Shown here: positions 29,013 to 38,362 of the stretch, piece by piece | Layout of the letters: every line of letters starts with the position of its first letter | Numbering within the stretch: position 1 is the first letter of the stretch | Assembly (NCBI RefSeq): GCF_001510895.1 | Contig: NZ_LPWA01000024.1 | Coordinates: forward strand, 62,001 to 126,000 | Origin: Mesorhizobium loti | Lineage (GTDB): Bacteria; Pseudomonadota; Alphaproteobacteria; Rhizobiales; Rhizobiaceae | DNA: 64,000 nucleotides | Direction: 5' to 3' | Notes under the pieces: model-generated | What the model was told of the DNA's origin: nothing | The model's database searches: none | The model's input: the letters and a program-made list of their open reading frames with translations, nothing else | Position numbers and translations under genes: made by a program

Positions 29013-29921
29013 ATGACCCTCGATCAGTTGCGCATATTCGTCGCCGTCGCCGAGCACGGCCATATGACCAAGGCGGCCGAGCTGCTCGGCATCTCCCAGT
29101 CCGCCGCCTCGGCGGCCATCCGCGCGCTTGAAAGCCAGCATGGCGTGCGCCTGTTCAACCGGGTTGGCCGCAACATCGAGCTGGCGCAGACCGGCCATCG
29201 CTTCCTGCCCGAGGCCAAGGCGGTCCTCGAGCGCGCTGCGGCCGCTCATAACGTGCTGGAGCATGTCTCTCAGACCGTCACCGGCAGCCTGTCGATAGCG
29301 GCGAGCCAGACCATCGCCAGCTATTGGCTGCCACGCCGCCTGGCCTCCTTCCACGAGGCCTATCCGGCGGTGCGCCTCAGCGTCACCATCGGCAACACAA
29401 GGCAGGTCGAGGCCAATGTGCTGGACGGCCGGGCCGATTTCGGTCTGGTCGAGGGGCGCACCGAGTCCGACATCCTGCGGCGCGCCACGGTCGATGAGGA
29501 TCGCCCCATTTTGGTGGTGGCGCGCTCGCACCCGGAAATTCCGATGACCCTGGCCGGGAACCTCGACATCAGGGCGTTGCGTTGGATCATCAGGGAAGGC
29601 GGATCGGGCACGCGCGAGGCGCTGGAGGACTTTGCGAGGAGCGAAGGCGTCTCGCCGGCGGAGCTGCAGATTTTCCTGGTCCTGCCCAGCAACGAAGCCG
29701 TGCGTCAGGCGGTCGAGGCTGGCGCGGGGGCCACAATCATCTCGGAGCTCGTCGTCGCGCGCTCCCTGGCGGAGGGCAGCCTGAGGTCCGTGCCGGTCGA
29801 TCTGCCGAAGCGCGATTTCGCCATGATCGCCCATCGCGACCGGCAGGCCAGCCTCGCGCAGATGGCGCTGAAGGCGCATTTGACCGGCAAGGCTGATTTG
29901 CAGCCGACCGGCAAGGGCTAG
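29013..29921 (+). CDS. LysR-family transcriptional regulator (probable soe regulator)
   Basis: A 302-residue LysR protein. The N-terminal helix-turn-helix is classical: MTLDQLRIFVAVAEHGHMTK, then AAELLGISQSAASAAIRALE and QHGVRLFNRVGRN. The C-terminal effector-binding domain spans about 90-295 (GSLSIAASQTIASYWLPRRL at its start), resembling the CysB/CbbR-like group. It is divergent from the soe operon, so regulation of that operon by sulfite or a sulfur compound is a reasonable inference. ATG 29013 is preferred to a TTG two codons earlier. Confidence 0.9.
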   Translation: MTLDQLRIFVAVAEHGHMTKAAELLGISQSAASAAIRALESQHGVRLFNRVGRNIELAQTGHRFLPEAKAVLERAAAAHNVLEHVSQTVTGSLSIAASQTIASYWLPRRLASFHEAYPAVRLSVTIGNTRQVEANVLDGRADFGLVEGRTESDILRRATVDEDRPILVVARSHPEIPMTLAGNLDIRALRWIIREGGSGTREALEDFARSEGVSPAELQIFLVLPSNEAVRQAVEAGAGATIISELVVARSLAEGSLRSVPVDLPKRDFAMIAHRDRQASLAQMALKAHLTGKADLQPTGKG

Positions 29922-29927
29922 GAAGCT

Positions 29928-31184
29928 TCAAGCAAACTTCCGCCGCGCATCCAGCGCCAGGCCGAGGCCGACCGAGCCGAACATGTCGCCTTCGATGACG
30001 GCGGCCTGCGGTACCAGCGAAAGGATCCGCCGCTTTGCCAGCGGGATCGCCGTCGAGCCGCCGGTGAGGAACACGGCGGTGATGGCGGAAGCGGGAACGC
30101 CGGCGTCGGCTATCGTCTGCCTCACCGTTGCGGTCACTTTTTCGATATCGCCGCCGATCGTCTCTTCCAGGCCCTCGCGCGTGATCCCGGCCGCGAAGCG
30201 CGCGCCGGGCAGCGACACCTTCACCTCGGCCGAGGCCTGGTCGGTCAGCGCGATCTTGGCTCGTTCGACCAGGCCGGCCATCGCATGCCCGTAACGATGT
30301 TCGACAATGTGGATGAAACGGTCGACGAGGTCGGCCCGCTCGGCTTCGAAACGGATCTGCTTAAGATCCGACATCGCCTTAGCGGTGTAGACCAGGTTGA
30401 TGCGCTGCCAGGTTGCGAGGTCGATGAAGTAGCTCGCCGGCAGATTGCGCTTGCCGTCCTTGGTCGGCGTCAGATAGCCGAGATCGGGCATGACATGGGC
30501 TATGCTGAGCAGCCGGTCGAAATCGGTGCCGCCGATATGGATGCCGCGATTGGCTAATATGTCGCCCTTGCGGTCGTCCGAGCGGGCGCGCTCCGGCGAG
30601 ACGCGCACGACCGAGAAGTCGGAGGTGCCGCCGCCCATGTCGACGATCAGCGCCAGCTCTTCTTGGGCTACGTTCTGTTCATAGTCGAGCGCCGCGGCGA
30701 TCGGCTCGAACTGGAAGGCGATGTGCTTGAAGCCTTGCGCGCGCGCCGCCCGTTCGAGCTCGCCCTGCGCTTTGGCGTCGGCTTCGGCATCGTCGTCGAC
30801 GAATTGTACCGGGCGGCCAAGCACGACGCGCTCGACCGGGCTGCCTGCATCCTCTTCGAGGCGCTTTTTCAAATGGCTGATGAAGAAGCCGATGATATCG
30901 ACGAAGCCGATCAGGCGCGCCTTGATGCGTGTCTTCTCGCTCGCCAGCGAGCTGCCGAGCACGCTTTTCAGCGAACGCATCAGCCGGCCCTCGACACTGT
31001 CGGTGTAGTCGGCGATCGCGCGGCGGCCGAAATAGGTGTGCCCGTCCTCGAAGTTGAAGAACACCGCGCTCGGCAGGGTGGGCTGTTCGCCCTCCAGCGC
31101 CACCAGTCGTGCCCGGCCGTTGCGGATCACGCCCACCGTGGAATTGGACGTGCCGAAATCGATGCCGCCGAATGCCGATTGCAT
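29928..31184 (-). CDS. Hsp70-family protein (YegD-like, lacking the substrate-binding domain)
   Basis: A 418-residue protein made up mainly of the actin-like ATPase fold of Hsp70. The phosphate-1 loop is GGIDFGTSNSTVGV, phosphate-2 is LIVDMGGGTSDFSVVRV near 175-191, and the adenosine motif is VFLTGGSTAIPLAKRR near 365. The usual C-terminal peptide-binding domain and DnaK lid are missing, as in E. coli YegD. It is not next to dnaJ or grpE. Function is not established; an ATP-dependent chaperone or scaffold is possible. Confidence 0.88.
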   Translation of the reverse strand: MQSAFGGIDFGTSNSTVGVIRNGRARLVALEGEQPTLPSAVFFNFEDGHTYFGRRAIADYTDSVEGRLMRSLKSVLGSSLASEKTRIKARLIGFVDIIGFFISHLKKRLEEDAGSPVERVVLGRPVQFVDDDAEADAKAQGELERAARAQGFKHIAFQFEPIAAALDYEQNVAQEELALIVDMGGGTSDFSVVRVSPERARSDDRKGDILANRGIHIGGTDFDRLLSIAHVMPDLGYLTPTKDGKRNLPASYFIDLATWQRINLVYTAKAMSDLKQIRFEAERADLVDRFIHIVEHRYGHAMAGLVERAKIALTDQASAEVKVSLPGARFAAGITREGLEETIGGDIEKVTATVRQTIADAGVPASAITAVFLTGGSTAIPLAKRRILSLVPQAAVIEGDMFGSVGLGLALDARRKFA

Positions 31185-31381
31185 CGCAGCCTCCTGTCAT
31201 TGCTTCATGGCGGCAGGAAAACGCATAGACACGCCGTCGCCCGGATAGCCGGACCGCTCTGCCGAAATTGAATGTGAGTGCTTGTCCCTAGGGTTGGGAG
31301 GCGGCGATTTATCGCAAAACCGGGAAAAGGGAAACCCTCTTTTCACGGGAAAATCGGTATTTCCATTTTTCCCGCGAAGCA

Positions 31382-32176
31382 TCAATCCTTGCGGAAGACT
31401 AGGCGTCCGAGCCACCCGGTCAGCATCGCAAGCGACACGGCGAACGCGCCGTAGAGAAAGGAATAGTCGTGAGCGACGCGAAAGATCGACTGCTCGAAGC
31501 CGGACTTGCGGATTTCGAGCTGGGCGGAGCTCTCCTTCACGAACATGCCGCTCTTGAACAGGAAGGCGCGCGCCTTGTGCGTGCCGACCGGAATGTTGGG
31601 CGCCAGCCGTACGGTGGCGCGGAACAGGCTCTGCGACAGGAACTGCACGCCGCCGACATTCTCGCTGTAGAGGCCGGTCGCCGTCTTGCGCTCGCGCAGT
31701 GCCGCCGTGAACTCCTCGATCGTCGCCGGGCTGTCGGTCTCGTCGGCGGGCTTCATGTAGAGGTTCTGCGAGCCGAGCGAGAGCTGCTTGTACTTGTTCG
31801 GGTCGGCAATGTCCTGCAAGGGCCGCGTCGTGGCGACCGAATAGGACACCGGCACGTTCTCGAACGTCTCCGATTCCAGGTTGATCCAGACGCCGAGCAC
31901 CCTGTCCTTGCGGCGTACGACGACCGGCCGCGGCGGCCCTTCGAGCACGACGACCACGTCGTAGCGCCCTTGCCGCGAGACCAGCGGATCGGGATTTTCG
32001 AGCGATCCGAAGATGGTGAGGTCGGCGCCCGAGAAGCCGGCGGTGATCGAGATGGCGTCGGTCGACAGGCCGATCTGGATACCTTCGGCGGCGGGCGGCG
32101 TTTGCGCCGTCGCGGGCGACAGGGCAAGGAACAGCGACAGCGAGGCGGTGGCGGCAAACGCTCTCAATCCCGTCAT
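31382..32176 (-). CDS. TIGR02186-type conserved membrane protein, TauE-associated
   Basis: A 264-residue protein with a cleavable-type signal (about 1-25, ending SPATAQ), a large predicted periplasmic beta-rich domain, and one C-terminal transmembrane helix (SFLYGAFAVSLAMLTGWLGR). This family is regularly found next to TauE/SafE permeases in alphaproteobacteria, and here its ATG overlaps the permease stop by one base (TGATG). It may help the exporter on the periplasmic side; that is inferred from linkage. Confidence 0.82.
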   Translation of the reverse strand: MTGLRAFAATASLSLFLALSPATAQTPPAAEGIQIGLSTDAISITAGFSGADLTIFGSLENPDPLVSRQGRYDVVVVLEGPPRPVVVRRKDRVLGVWINLESETFENVPVSYSVATTRPLQDIADPNKYKQLSLGSQNLYMKPADETDSPATIEEFTAALRERKTATGLYSENVGGVQFLSQSLFRATVRLAPNIPVGTHKARAFLFKSGMFVKESSAQLEIRKSGFEQSIFRVAHDYSFLYGAFAVSLAMLTGWLGRLVFRKD

Positions 32177-33093
32177 CAGCTCAGGCCCGCGAGCGAATAG
32201 AGGTTGGGTGGCGTCGCGAACAGGTCGATGGCAAGGCGGATGGCGACCGCCAGCACCAGCAGCGCCAGCAGCGCCCGCAACTGCTCGCCGCGCAGCCTTT
32301 GGCCGGCCTTGGCGCCATATTGCGCGCCGGCAACGCCGCCGGCCATCAGCAGGAAGGCAAGGATCACGTCGACGGTCTGGTTGGTGGTGGCATGCACCAG
32401 CGTGGTGTAGGCCGAGGTGAAGATGATCTGGAACAGCGAGGTGCCGATAACGACGTTGGTCGGCACCTTGAGCAGGTAGATCAGCGCCGGCACCATGATG
32501 AAGCCGCCGCCGACGCCCATGATCGACGACAGGAAGCCGATTGCCGCGCCGAGCCCGAGCACCGGGATGACGCTGACGAACAGCTTCGAGGCGCGGAAGC
32601 GCATCTTGAACGGCAGCCGATGGATCCAGTTGTGCTGGCCGGATTTCTTCAGCACGGGTGCTGCGCCGCTGCGCGTGGCGCGCAGCGCATTCACGCTCTC
32701 GACCAGCATCAGGCCGCCGACCGTGCCGAGCAGCGCGACGTAGAGCAGCGAGATGAAGAGGTCCAACTGGCCGAGCCGGCGCAGCAGCGCAAACACATAG
32801 ATGCCGGCGGTCGAGCCGACGACGCCGCCGGCCAGAAGCACGCCGCCCAGCTTGAAGTCGAGCGTGCCGCGCTTCATGTGCGAAAGCGCGCCGGAGAAGG
32901 AAGAAGCGATGACCTGGTTGGCCCCGGTGGCGACCGCGATGGCCGGCGGGATGTTGTAGAAGATCAAGAGCGGCGTGATGAGGAATCCGCCGCCGACGCC
33001 GAACATGCCCGACAGGAAACCCACCGCCGCGCCCATCGCCAGCAGCACGAAGACGTTGACGGAAATTTCCGCGATCGGGAGATAGATGCCCAC
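32176..33093 (-). CDS. TauE/SafE-family sulfite/anion exporter permease
   Basis: A 305-residue membrane protein of the TauE/SafE (DUF81) family with about eight helices and the duplicated signature GMFGVGGGFLITPLLIF (about 30-46) and SIMGVGGGFIMVPALIY (about 180-196). These proteins export sulfite or organosulfonates. The start is the GTG at 33093 (reads MGIYLPIAEIS); the longer frame lacks membrane character. Cotranscribed with the TIGR02186 gene. Its location a few kb from a SoeABC-type sulfite dehydrogenase supports a sulfite-handling neighbourhood. Confidence 0.88.
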   Translation of the reverse strand: MGIYLPIAEISVNVFVLLAMGAAVGFLSGMFGVGGGFLITPLLIFYNIPPAIAVATGANQVIASSFSGALSHMKRGTLDFKLGGVLLAGGVVGSTAGIYVFALLRRLGQLDLFISLLYVALLGTVGGLMLVESVNALRATRSGAAPVLKKSGQHNWIHRLPFKMRFRASKLFVSVIPVLGLGAAIGFLSSIMGVGGGFIMVPALIYLLKVPTNVVIGTSLFQIIFTSAYTTLVHATTNQTVDVILAFLLMAGGVAGAQYGAKAGQRLRGEQLRALLALLVLAVAIRLAIDLFATPPNLYSLAGLS

Positions 33094-33302
33094 CCGTCTG
33101 TCTCGATCAGTTTGCCTCTCGGCGAATGCCGCCGTCCCCAGCGGTTTCGCACCGAAAAAGCAGTTTCGCACTGAAAAGCCAATTTTTTCTTGCGCCGACG
33201 CGGCGGCGGGGTCAGACCCGCCACGGCGCCGAAACAAAAACCATCTCAATCAGTTAACAGGCAAATCTGTGGCAAGCCGTCGCGGAAGCGACGCGCCCGC
33301 AA

Positions 33303-36300
33303 TTATTTGCGCGCCAGCAGCGCCTTGACGAGCGGCGCGTCGATCTCGCCGGTCGGCTTCATCTTGTTGTCGGTCTGGAAGGCCATGATGGCGCTCTTGG
33401 TCTTGTCGCCCATGACGCCGTCGGCTCCGCCGGCTTCATAGCCGTTCTTGTTGAGGATCAGCTGGATATTCTTCACCGCCTTCTTCATGTCGATGCTGGC
33501 GGTGGTCTGCGGCGTGCTGTCCTGCCAGGATTCCGGAATGTCGGAGGAGTTGGCGGCCGCGTTGAGGGGCTTGGCCTTCCACAGTTCCGTGGCGGCGCGG
33601 GCCCGCTCGAGCTGCTCGGGCCTGAGCGCATTGGCGATCTCGTCGCGCTTGGACGCGGCGTCCTTGTCGCCGGTCTTGGCGACGAGGGCGAACCATTTGT
33701 AGGATTCCTCCAGGTTCTGCTTCATGCCGACGCCCTTGGCCGAAAGGATGCCGAGGTTGAACTGGCTGTCCTTGACGCCGAGATCGGCCGCCTCCTGAAA
33801 CCAGTGCGCCGCCGATTCATTGTCGGTCACGCCGTCCGCCGCCATGGCGAACAGCACCGCCAGATTGTGCATGGCGCTGGCGTTGCCCTGTTCCGCCGCG
33901 AGTTGGTAGTAGGTCTTGGCTTTCTTGATGTCGCGCGCGACGCCGATGCCCTTCTCGTAGAAATTGCCGATGCGGTATTCGGCCGGCGCGAAGCCCAGTT
34001 CGGCTGATTTCTCGTACCATTTGGCGGCCGCCGCCATGTCTTCCTTCACGCCGCGTGATTCAGCGTAGCGCGAACCGATCTCGAACAGCGCCTTGGCGTC
34101 GCCGCCCGCGGCCGCGTCGCGCAGGGCGACCGGGCCGATGTCGGTCGGGATGTCGATCTTGGCGGCCGAAATTGCGGGCTGGCCGTCGGCCGGCGGGACG
34201 GTGCCCGTCGTCTCCGCTGCCGTGCCAGTCGGCGTGCCGGCCGGAGCAGCACCGGCTGCAGGAGTGCTGGCAGCCGGTGCGCTGGTCATAGGCTGCGCAT
34301 CCGCATCCGTGTCCATGGCCGGTCCGTTCACGGCCGGAGAGACCGGCTCGGACGACATGGCCGAAGCCATCGGGGTCGGGGCCGGCTGGGCTGGCGCGGA
34401 AAGAGCCATCGGAGCGGGCGTCGGTCCGGCCGGCGTCGCCGCGGCGGGCATCTCTGGACCCGACGGCTGAGCGGCAGCCTGTGGCGCCGGATCGTCCTTC
34501 GCGGTCTCGGCCTGCCTGACGACGCGGGCGGGTGCGCTCTCTGGCTTGGCGGCTTCCGTGTCGGCCTTGGGCGCGCGGGCGGTATCGAGCGAGGCGGTAT
34601 TGACCGTCTGTGTGGAGACAATCGGCGCCACATCGTTGCGGGCGACCGGCTTTGGATCGGAGAAAAAGGCCTTGCCGAGTTGCAAGCCGGCCAGCGCCAT
34701 CATGATTGCGGCGGCCGCCATCAGGATCGGCTTGCGCCGCGCCTTGAGCAGGTCGCCGATCCTCAGCGCCTTCACCGGACCGGTCATCGTCGACTGCCGC
34801 TTCAGCGCGTCGGCTTCCGCGGCGGCGGCCTGCGCCGCGCGGCGGGCGGCCGCGATGAAATCGGATTTGGCGGCGTCGGTCTCGCTGCGCTTGGCCGGCT
34901 GGCGCTCGTCGCGCACGCGCTTCATGATGGCGTTGAGGTCCGGCGCGCCCGAGCCCGGCTCCAGCGGCCGGTTGGCCGCTTTGGGATCGAGCGGTTCGTC
35001 GATGTCGACGGTCGGGACGTCGCCGACCGGCGCCGAGCCGGCAAGCGGTGGCGTGTCCTCGGCCTTCTTGCCCTTGAAGGCGCGCGCCAGTCCGCTGAAC
35101 ATCGACTTCTTGCGGTCGGTTTTCTCGGTCTTCTCGCCGATCGCATCCGACCCGAGCGCCGCCATGGCGGCGGCCGCCGCGGCCTCGGCGGGCGTGCGCG
35201 GGCCAGGTTCGCCCCTGGCGGCCGGTTCGCTTGCCGGCTCGTTGCGCAGGATGGAGGCGGCGCGCTCGTCGAGATCGGCGATGTCCCCGGTCAACGGCAG
35301 CGGCTGGTCGATATCCATCGACGGCGCGTCCTGCACCGCGATCTTGCCGGGGCGGGCGGGCCGCCTGCCGCCCGGCTGCGGGTCGACGAGTTCGCTGACC
35401 GCTTCGCTCGGTTCGCCAGTCTCTAGGGAGCCGAGCCGGTCGACGATCTTGAGCAGCGTGTCGTGGATGGCCTCGAAGGTCCGCGAGTTGCGCTCGTCGG
35501 AACGGCGGGTGAGCGCTTCGAGCGTCTTCAGGTCCTGGGCGAGGCCGCCCACGGCGGCCGCGTTGGAGGCGGCCGTGCTGGAACCCGACTCGGCCAGCGA
35601 CCTGACAGCGTTCTCCGCCGCCTCGCGCGCGACGCTGAGGATGGAATCGCGCGTGCCCGCCAGCGACTTTTCGATCTCGTTGAGGCGCGGGCTGATGTCC
35701 TCGAAATCGGGCAGCGCAGCGCTCGGCTTCGAAAGATGCGCCGAAAGTGCGGTCACCTGCGATTCCAGGCTGCGGATCAGTGCCGGATCGATGCCGGCGA
35801 CCTGCGCGGCGGACGATTCCAGCCGGCTGGAAATGTCTTCGAGCCGGCTTTCCAGGCCGCGGATCGCCATGTCGTTGGCGGCATCGGGCGCGCGTGTCTC
35901 GATGCGCTTGGCAAGCGCGGTGAAGCGGGCGTCGATCGCCTCCATAATGCCGGCGCCGTCATCCTGCTGCATGCGCTGGTCGAGCCTGTCGGCGACTTCG
36001 TCCAGCCGCCGCTCGAGGTCGCGGAACAGCATGTTGCCCTGCTCGATCGCATCGCCCTGCCGGCGCTCGAGCAGGCTGGACAGCACGTCGAAGCGCTGCT
36101 CCAGGCCCTGGAAGATATGGTCGGCGTCGGGCATGGCCGGCGCGCGGTCTATTCTGTCGGTGATCAAGGCGATCTGCTTGCCCAGACGCTCCATCGCCTG
36201 CTCCGGCAGGTTGGTGCGTCCGGCGAGCTCGTCCACCCGGCTGGACAGCAGGTTGAGGCGGTCGATGACCTCGGCGCCGGGCCGCGACTGCGCGACCTCC

Positions 36301-37382
36301 TCGATCTGCTGCGCCAGCGAAGTGATCCGCTTCTCGATCCGGCCGAAAGTTTCCGGGTCGAAGGCATTGGCCTGAGCGGCCACTGTCGAGGCGACAATGG
36401 CGCGCGAGATCTCGTCCAGTCGCTCGTCGATCATGGCAAGCGTCTCGCCGCCGCGCATCGTCTGCTGGCTGGCGAAACGGTCGACCGCGCCGGCAAGGGT
36501 GCGCACCTTCTCCTCCAGCGAGGCGAGCGATAGCGACTGCGGCAGATTGTTGACCGCGCTGCTGATCTGTTCGAGCCGGTCGGTGAGGACCGAAAGGTTG
36601 GGACCCTCGGCGCGCTGGCGCTGGTCGGCGTCGACGCGATCCTCGAAGGCGCTCCAGCGGCGGTCGAAATCGTCCCAGCGGCGATCGACGGCCCGCACGC
36701 TTTGATCGACGGCCCGCACGCTTTCCTCGCGCGCCAGCGTGTCGAGCGCCGTCTTGACCTGCTCCAGTTCGAGCCGCAGCAGATTGACGCTGCGGTCGCC
36801 GCTCTTTTCGGCAAGCGTGTGGATGGCCCCGGAAAGCCGCTCGAACTCAAGGCCGAGCTCGGCGCTGCTCTTGTCGGCGGGGGTGCCATGGTGGCTGCTC
36901 GCCTGCATGGCGCGATCGATATCCTTGCGCAGCGCATCGAATTCGCGTTGCAGGCCGGCGGTCATCTGGTGGCGCAGTTCCTCGCGCAGGCCGCGCAGTT
37001 CGACGGCGATCTTGCCGACCATCGCGACGCCGTCTTCCTGTCCGCGCACCCGGTCGATGTCGCGGGCGATGGCCTGATAGTTGGGGCCGACGCTGGAAGG
37101 TGTTTGGTTTTGCGGGTCCCGATTTTGCTCCCCCCGATTTTGCTCCCTCTGCGTGGCGTAGGGGTCCTCGTACCAGCGCCGCTGATCATAAGGTTGCGCG
37201 GCGGCATAGCGTGGCTCGGCGGCCGGCCGCCGCGGATCGGGTCGTACGGGCGTGTCAGATCGGGTCCGCTCCAGCCGCTGCTCCAGCGTTTCGAGCGAGC
37301 GGTTCAGCTCCTCCAGCGAGGTGTGCGGCCGGCGTTGCCTGCCGGCGTTGAGTGTATCGAGATAGGACCGCTTGCTGTTCAT
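33303..37382 (-). CDS. podJ: PodJ-type polar localization protein with SEL1 repeats and peptidoglycan-binding domain
   Basis: A 1359-residue bitopic protein. Order of parts: a cytoplasmic coiled-coil region covering roughly residues 10-730, an acidic/Ala-Pro linker, one transmembrane helix (about 883-902, PILMAAAAIMMALAGLQLGK), a Pro/Ala-rich periplasmic linker, SEL1 repeats (about 1094-1254) and a C-terminal peptidoglycan-binding domain (from about 1297, with GADGVMGDKTKSAIMAFQ). This is the domain order of Caulobacter and Agrobacterium PodJ, which marks a cell pole and recruits division and pilus factors. The start MNSKRSYLDTLNAGRQRRPH is chosen as the conserved N-terminus; the open frame extends 38 codons more. 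Confidence 0.9.
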   Translation of the reverse strand: MNSKRSYLDTLNAGRQRRPHTSLEELNRSLETLEQRLERTRSDTPVRPDPRRPAAEPRYAAAQPYDQRRWYEDPYATQREQNRGEQNRDPQNQTPSSVGPNYQAIARDIDRVRGQEDGVAMVGKIAVELRGLREELRHQMTAGLQREFDALRKDIDRAMQASSHHGTPADKSSAELGLEFERLSGAIHTLAEKSGDRSVNLLRLELEQVKTALDTLAREESVRAVDQSVRAVDRRWDDFDRRWSAFEDRVDADQRQRAEGPNLSVLTDRLEQISSAVNNLPQSLSLASLEEKVRTLAGAVDRFASQQTMRGGETLAMIDERLDEISRAIVASTVAAQANAFDPETFGRIEKRITSLAQQIEEVAQSRPGAEVIDRLNLLSSRVDELAGRTNLPEQAMERLGKQIALITDRIDRAPAMPDADHIFQGLEQRFDVLSSLLERRQGDAIEQGNMLFRDLERRLDEVADRLDQRMQQDDGAGIMEAIDARFTALAKRIETRAPDAANDMAIRGLESRLEDISSRLESSAAQVAGIDPALIRSLESQVTALSAHLSKPSAALPDFEDISPRLNEIEKSLAGTRDSILSVAREAAENAVRSLAESGSSTAASNAAAVGGLAQDLKTLEALTRRSDERNSRTFEAIHDTLLKIVDRLGSLETGEPSEAVSELVDPQPGGRRPARPGKIAVQDAPSMDIDQPLPLTGDIADLDERAASILRNEPASEPAARGEPGPRTPAEAAAAAAMAALGSDAIGEKTEKTDRKKSMFSGLARAFKGKKAEDTPPLAGSAPVGDVPTVDIDEPLDPKAANRPLEPGSGAPDLNAIMKRVRDERQPAKRSETDAAKSDFIAAARRAAQAAAAEADALKRQSTMTGPVKALRIGDLLKARRKPILMAAAAIMMALAGLQLGKAFFSDPKPVARNDVAPIVSTQTVNTASLDTARAPKADTEAAKPESAPARVVRQAETAKDDPAPQAAAQPSGPEMPAAATPAGPTPAPMALSAPAQPAPTPMASAMSSEPVSPAVNGPAMDTDADAQPMTSAPAASTPAAGAAPAGTPTGTAAETTGTVPPADGQPAISAAKIDIPTDIGPVALRDAAAGGDAKALFEIGSRYAESRGVKEDMAAAAKWYEKSAELGFAPAEYRIGNFYEKGIGVARDIKKAKTYYQLAAEQGNASAMHNLAVLFAMAADGVTDNESAAHWFQEAADLGVKDSQFNLGILSAKGVGMKQNLEESYKWFALVAKTGDKDAASKRDEIANALRPEQLERARAATELWKAKPLNAAANSSDIPESWQDSTPQTTASIDMKKAVKNIQLILNKNGYEAGGADGVMGDKTKSAIMAFQTDNKMKPTGEIDAPLVKALLARK

Positions 37383-37687
37383 CGATGCGCCCGTGTTCAG
37401 AATGACCGGCCGTGGCCGGTTTCCCAAAGTCCTGCCGGGAACGAAGGCGGCCGCGCGGTTCTGCTGCGGAGGAAGACGGGCTTCCCGGGTTTTCACCCAC
37501 GCTTCGAAGACCGTGAAAAATTCGCTACAGGATAAACACGGGTGACCGACATGCGCACATTTCGCCCAACGTGGTAAACAAGGCGTTAACCAAGCTTAAG
37601 AAGTCGCGCATAAATGATGGGCCGTTTGCCGGGCGCTGCGGAAAGTTTCGCCCACTTGCCGCAAGAACAGGTGACATCAGGCGCCGA
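37383..37687 (-). promoter_or_regulatory. podJ upstream region
   Basis: This 305-base gap lies between podJ and the methyltransferase gene, both on the minus strand. It contains GTTAACCAAGCTTAAG, two TTAA half-sites spaced by six bases (37586-37599), one short of the CtrA consensus spacing. No convincing gene is seen. Confidence 0.35.
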
Positions 37688-38362
37688 TTATTGCTTCACC
37701 GGTCCAGACGCTTTGACCAACGACGGGAGTAGCATCGGTACACGCTGGGCGTATTCGTTATACTCGGGGAACGTGGCGCGTAACACGCGTTCTTCATTCA
37801 TCGCGCGTTGGAACTGCAGCGCAAACCAGCAGACGCCGAGAAGCACCGCGGCGATCGACCAGTTGACGATCACGACACCGGAAATCGTGATCAACTCCGC
37901 GACGTAGAGAGGGTGCCTGACAACCCCGTAGGGCCCGGTGACTACGAGCTTTCGAGCGGTTGCCATGATGGAAAACGAGCGACCCAGCCACAACAGGCAA
38001 TAGGCTGAAAGCAGTGTGCCTGACACGATCATGGCGGTGCCGAACATCAGGACGTCAGTTGTGACGGTCCCGACTGGAAGCACGGCCAGCAGAGACATCA
38101 TGAAAGTTCCTGCGATCGACACGACGCGGGGCGAAAGGCCGGGCGTGTTTGCCTTGGCAGGTAACCTGATCAGCGTGAAAAGCAGAGACAACGAGATGAA
38201 GATCAAGGCAGCGATCTTTGAGGTCAGGATGAGCGACCTGCCGGGCATTGCATCCTCCGCCCGAATGATCGGGGCGATCGTCGCGACCTGCCGCACCAAC
38301 AAGAACGTGAAAATGGCCACTATGGCTGCGCGGCCGGCGAAATCTTCAAGTCGGCTGGTCAT
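37688..38362 (-). CDS. isoprenylcysteine carboxylmethyltransferase (ICMT)-family membrane protein
   Basis: A 224-residue membrane protein with about five to six hydrophobic helices. The C-terminal ICMT-like signature is present: TGPYGVVRHPLYVAELI (about 142-158) and MNEERVLRATFPEYNEYAQR (about 187-206). In bacteria such proteins methylate small lipids or unknown substrates; protein prenylation is not expected. The start overlaps the stop of the sterol-desaturase gene as ATGA, so the two act from one message and probably on related membrane substrates. Confidence 0.82.
   Translation of the reverse strand: MTSRLEDFAGRAAIVAIFTFLLVRQVATIAPIIRAEDAMPGRSLILTSKIAALIFISLSLLFTLIRLPAKANTPGLSPRVVSIAGTFMMSLLAVLPVGTVTTDVLMFGTAMIVSGTLLSAYCLLWLGRSFSIMATARKLVVTGPYGVVRHPLYVAELITISGVVIVNWSIAAVLLGVCWFALQFQRAMNEERVLRATFPEYNEYAQRVPMLLPSLVKASGPVKQ

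Noticed and set aside
33148..33190. Direct repeat TTTCGCACCGAAAA / TTTCGCACTGAAAA upstream of the TauE gene
   Set aside because: Only two short copies, no symmetry and no clear promoter context; not enough to call an operator or element.
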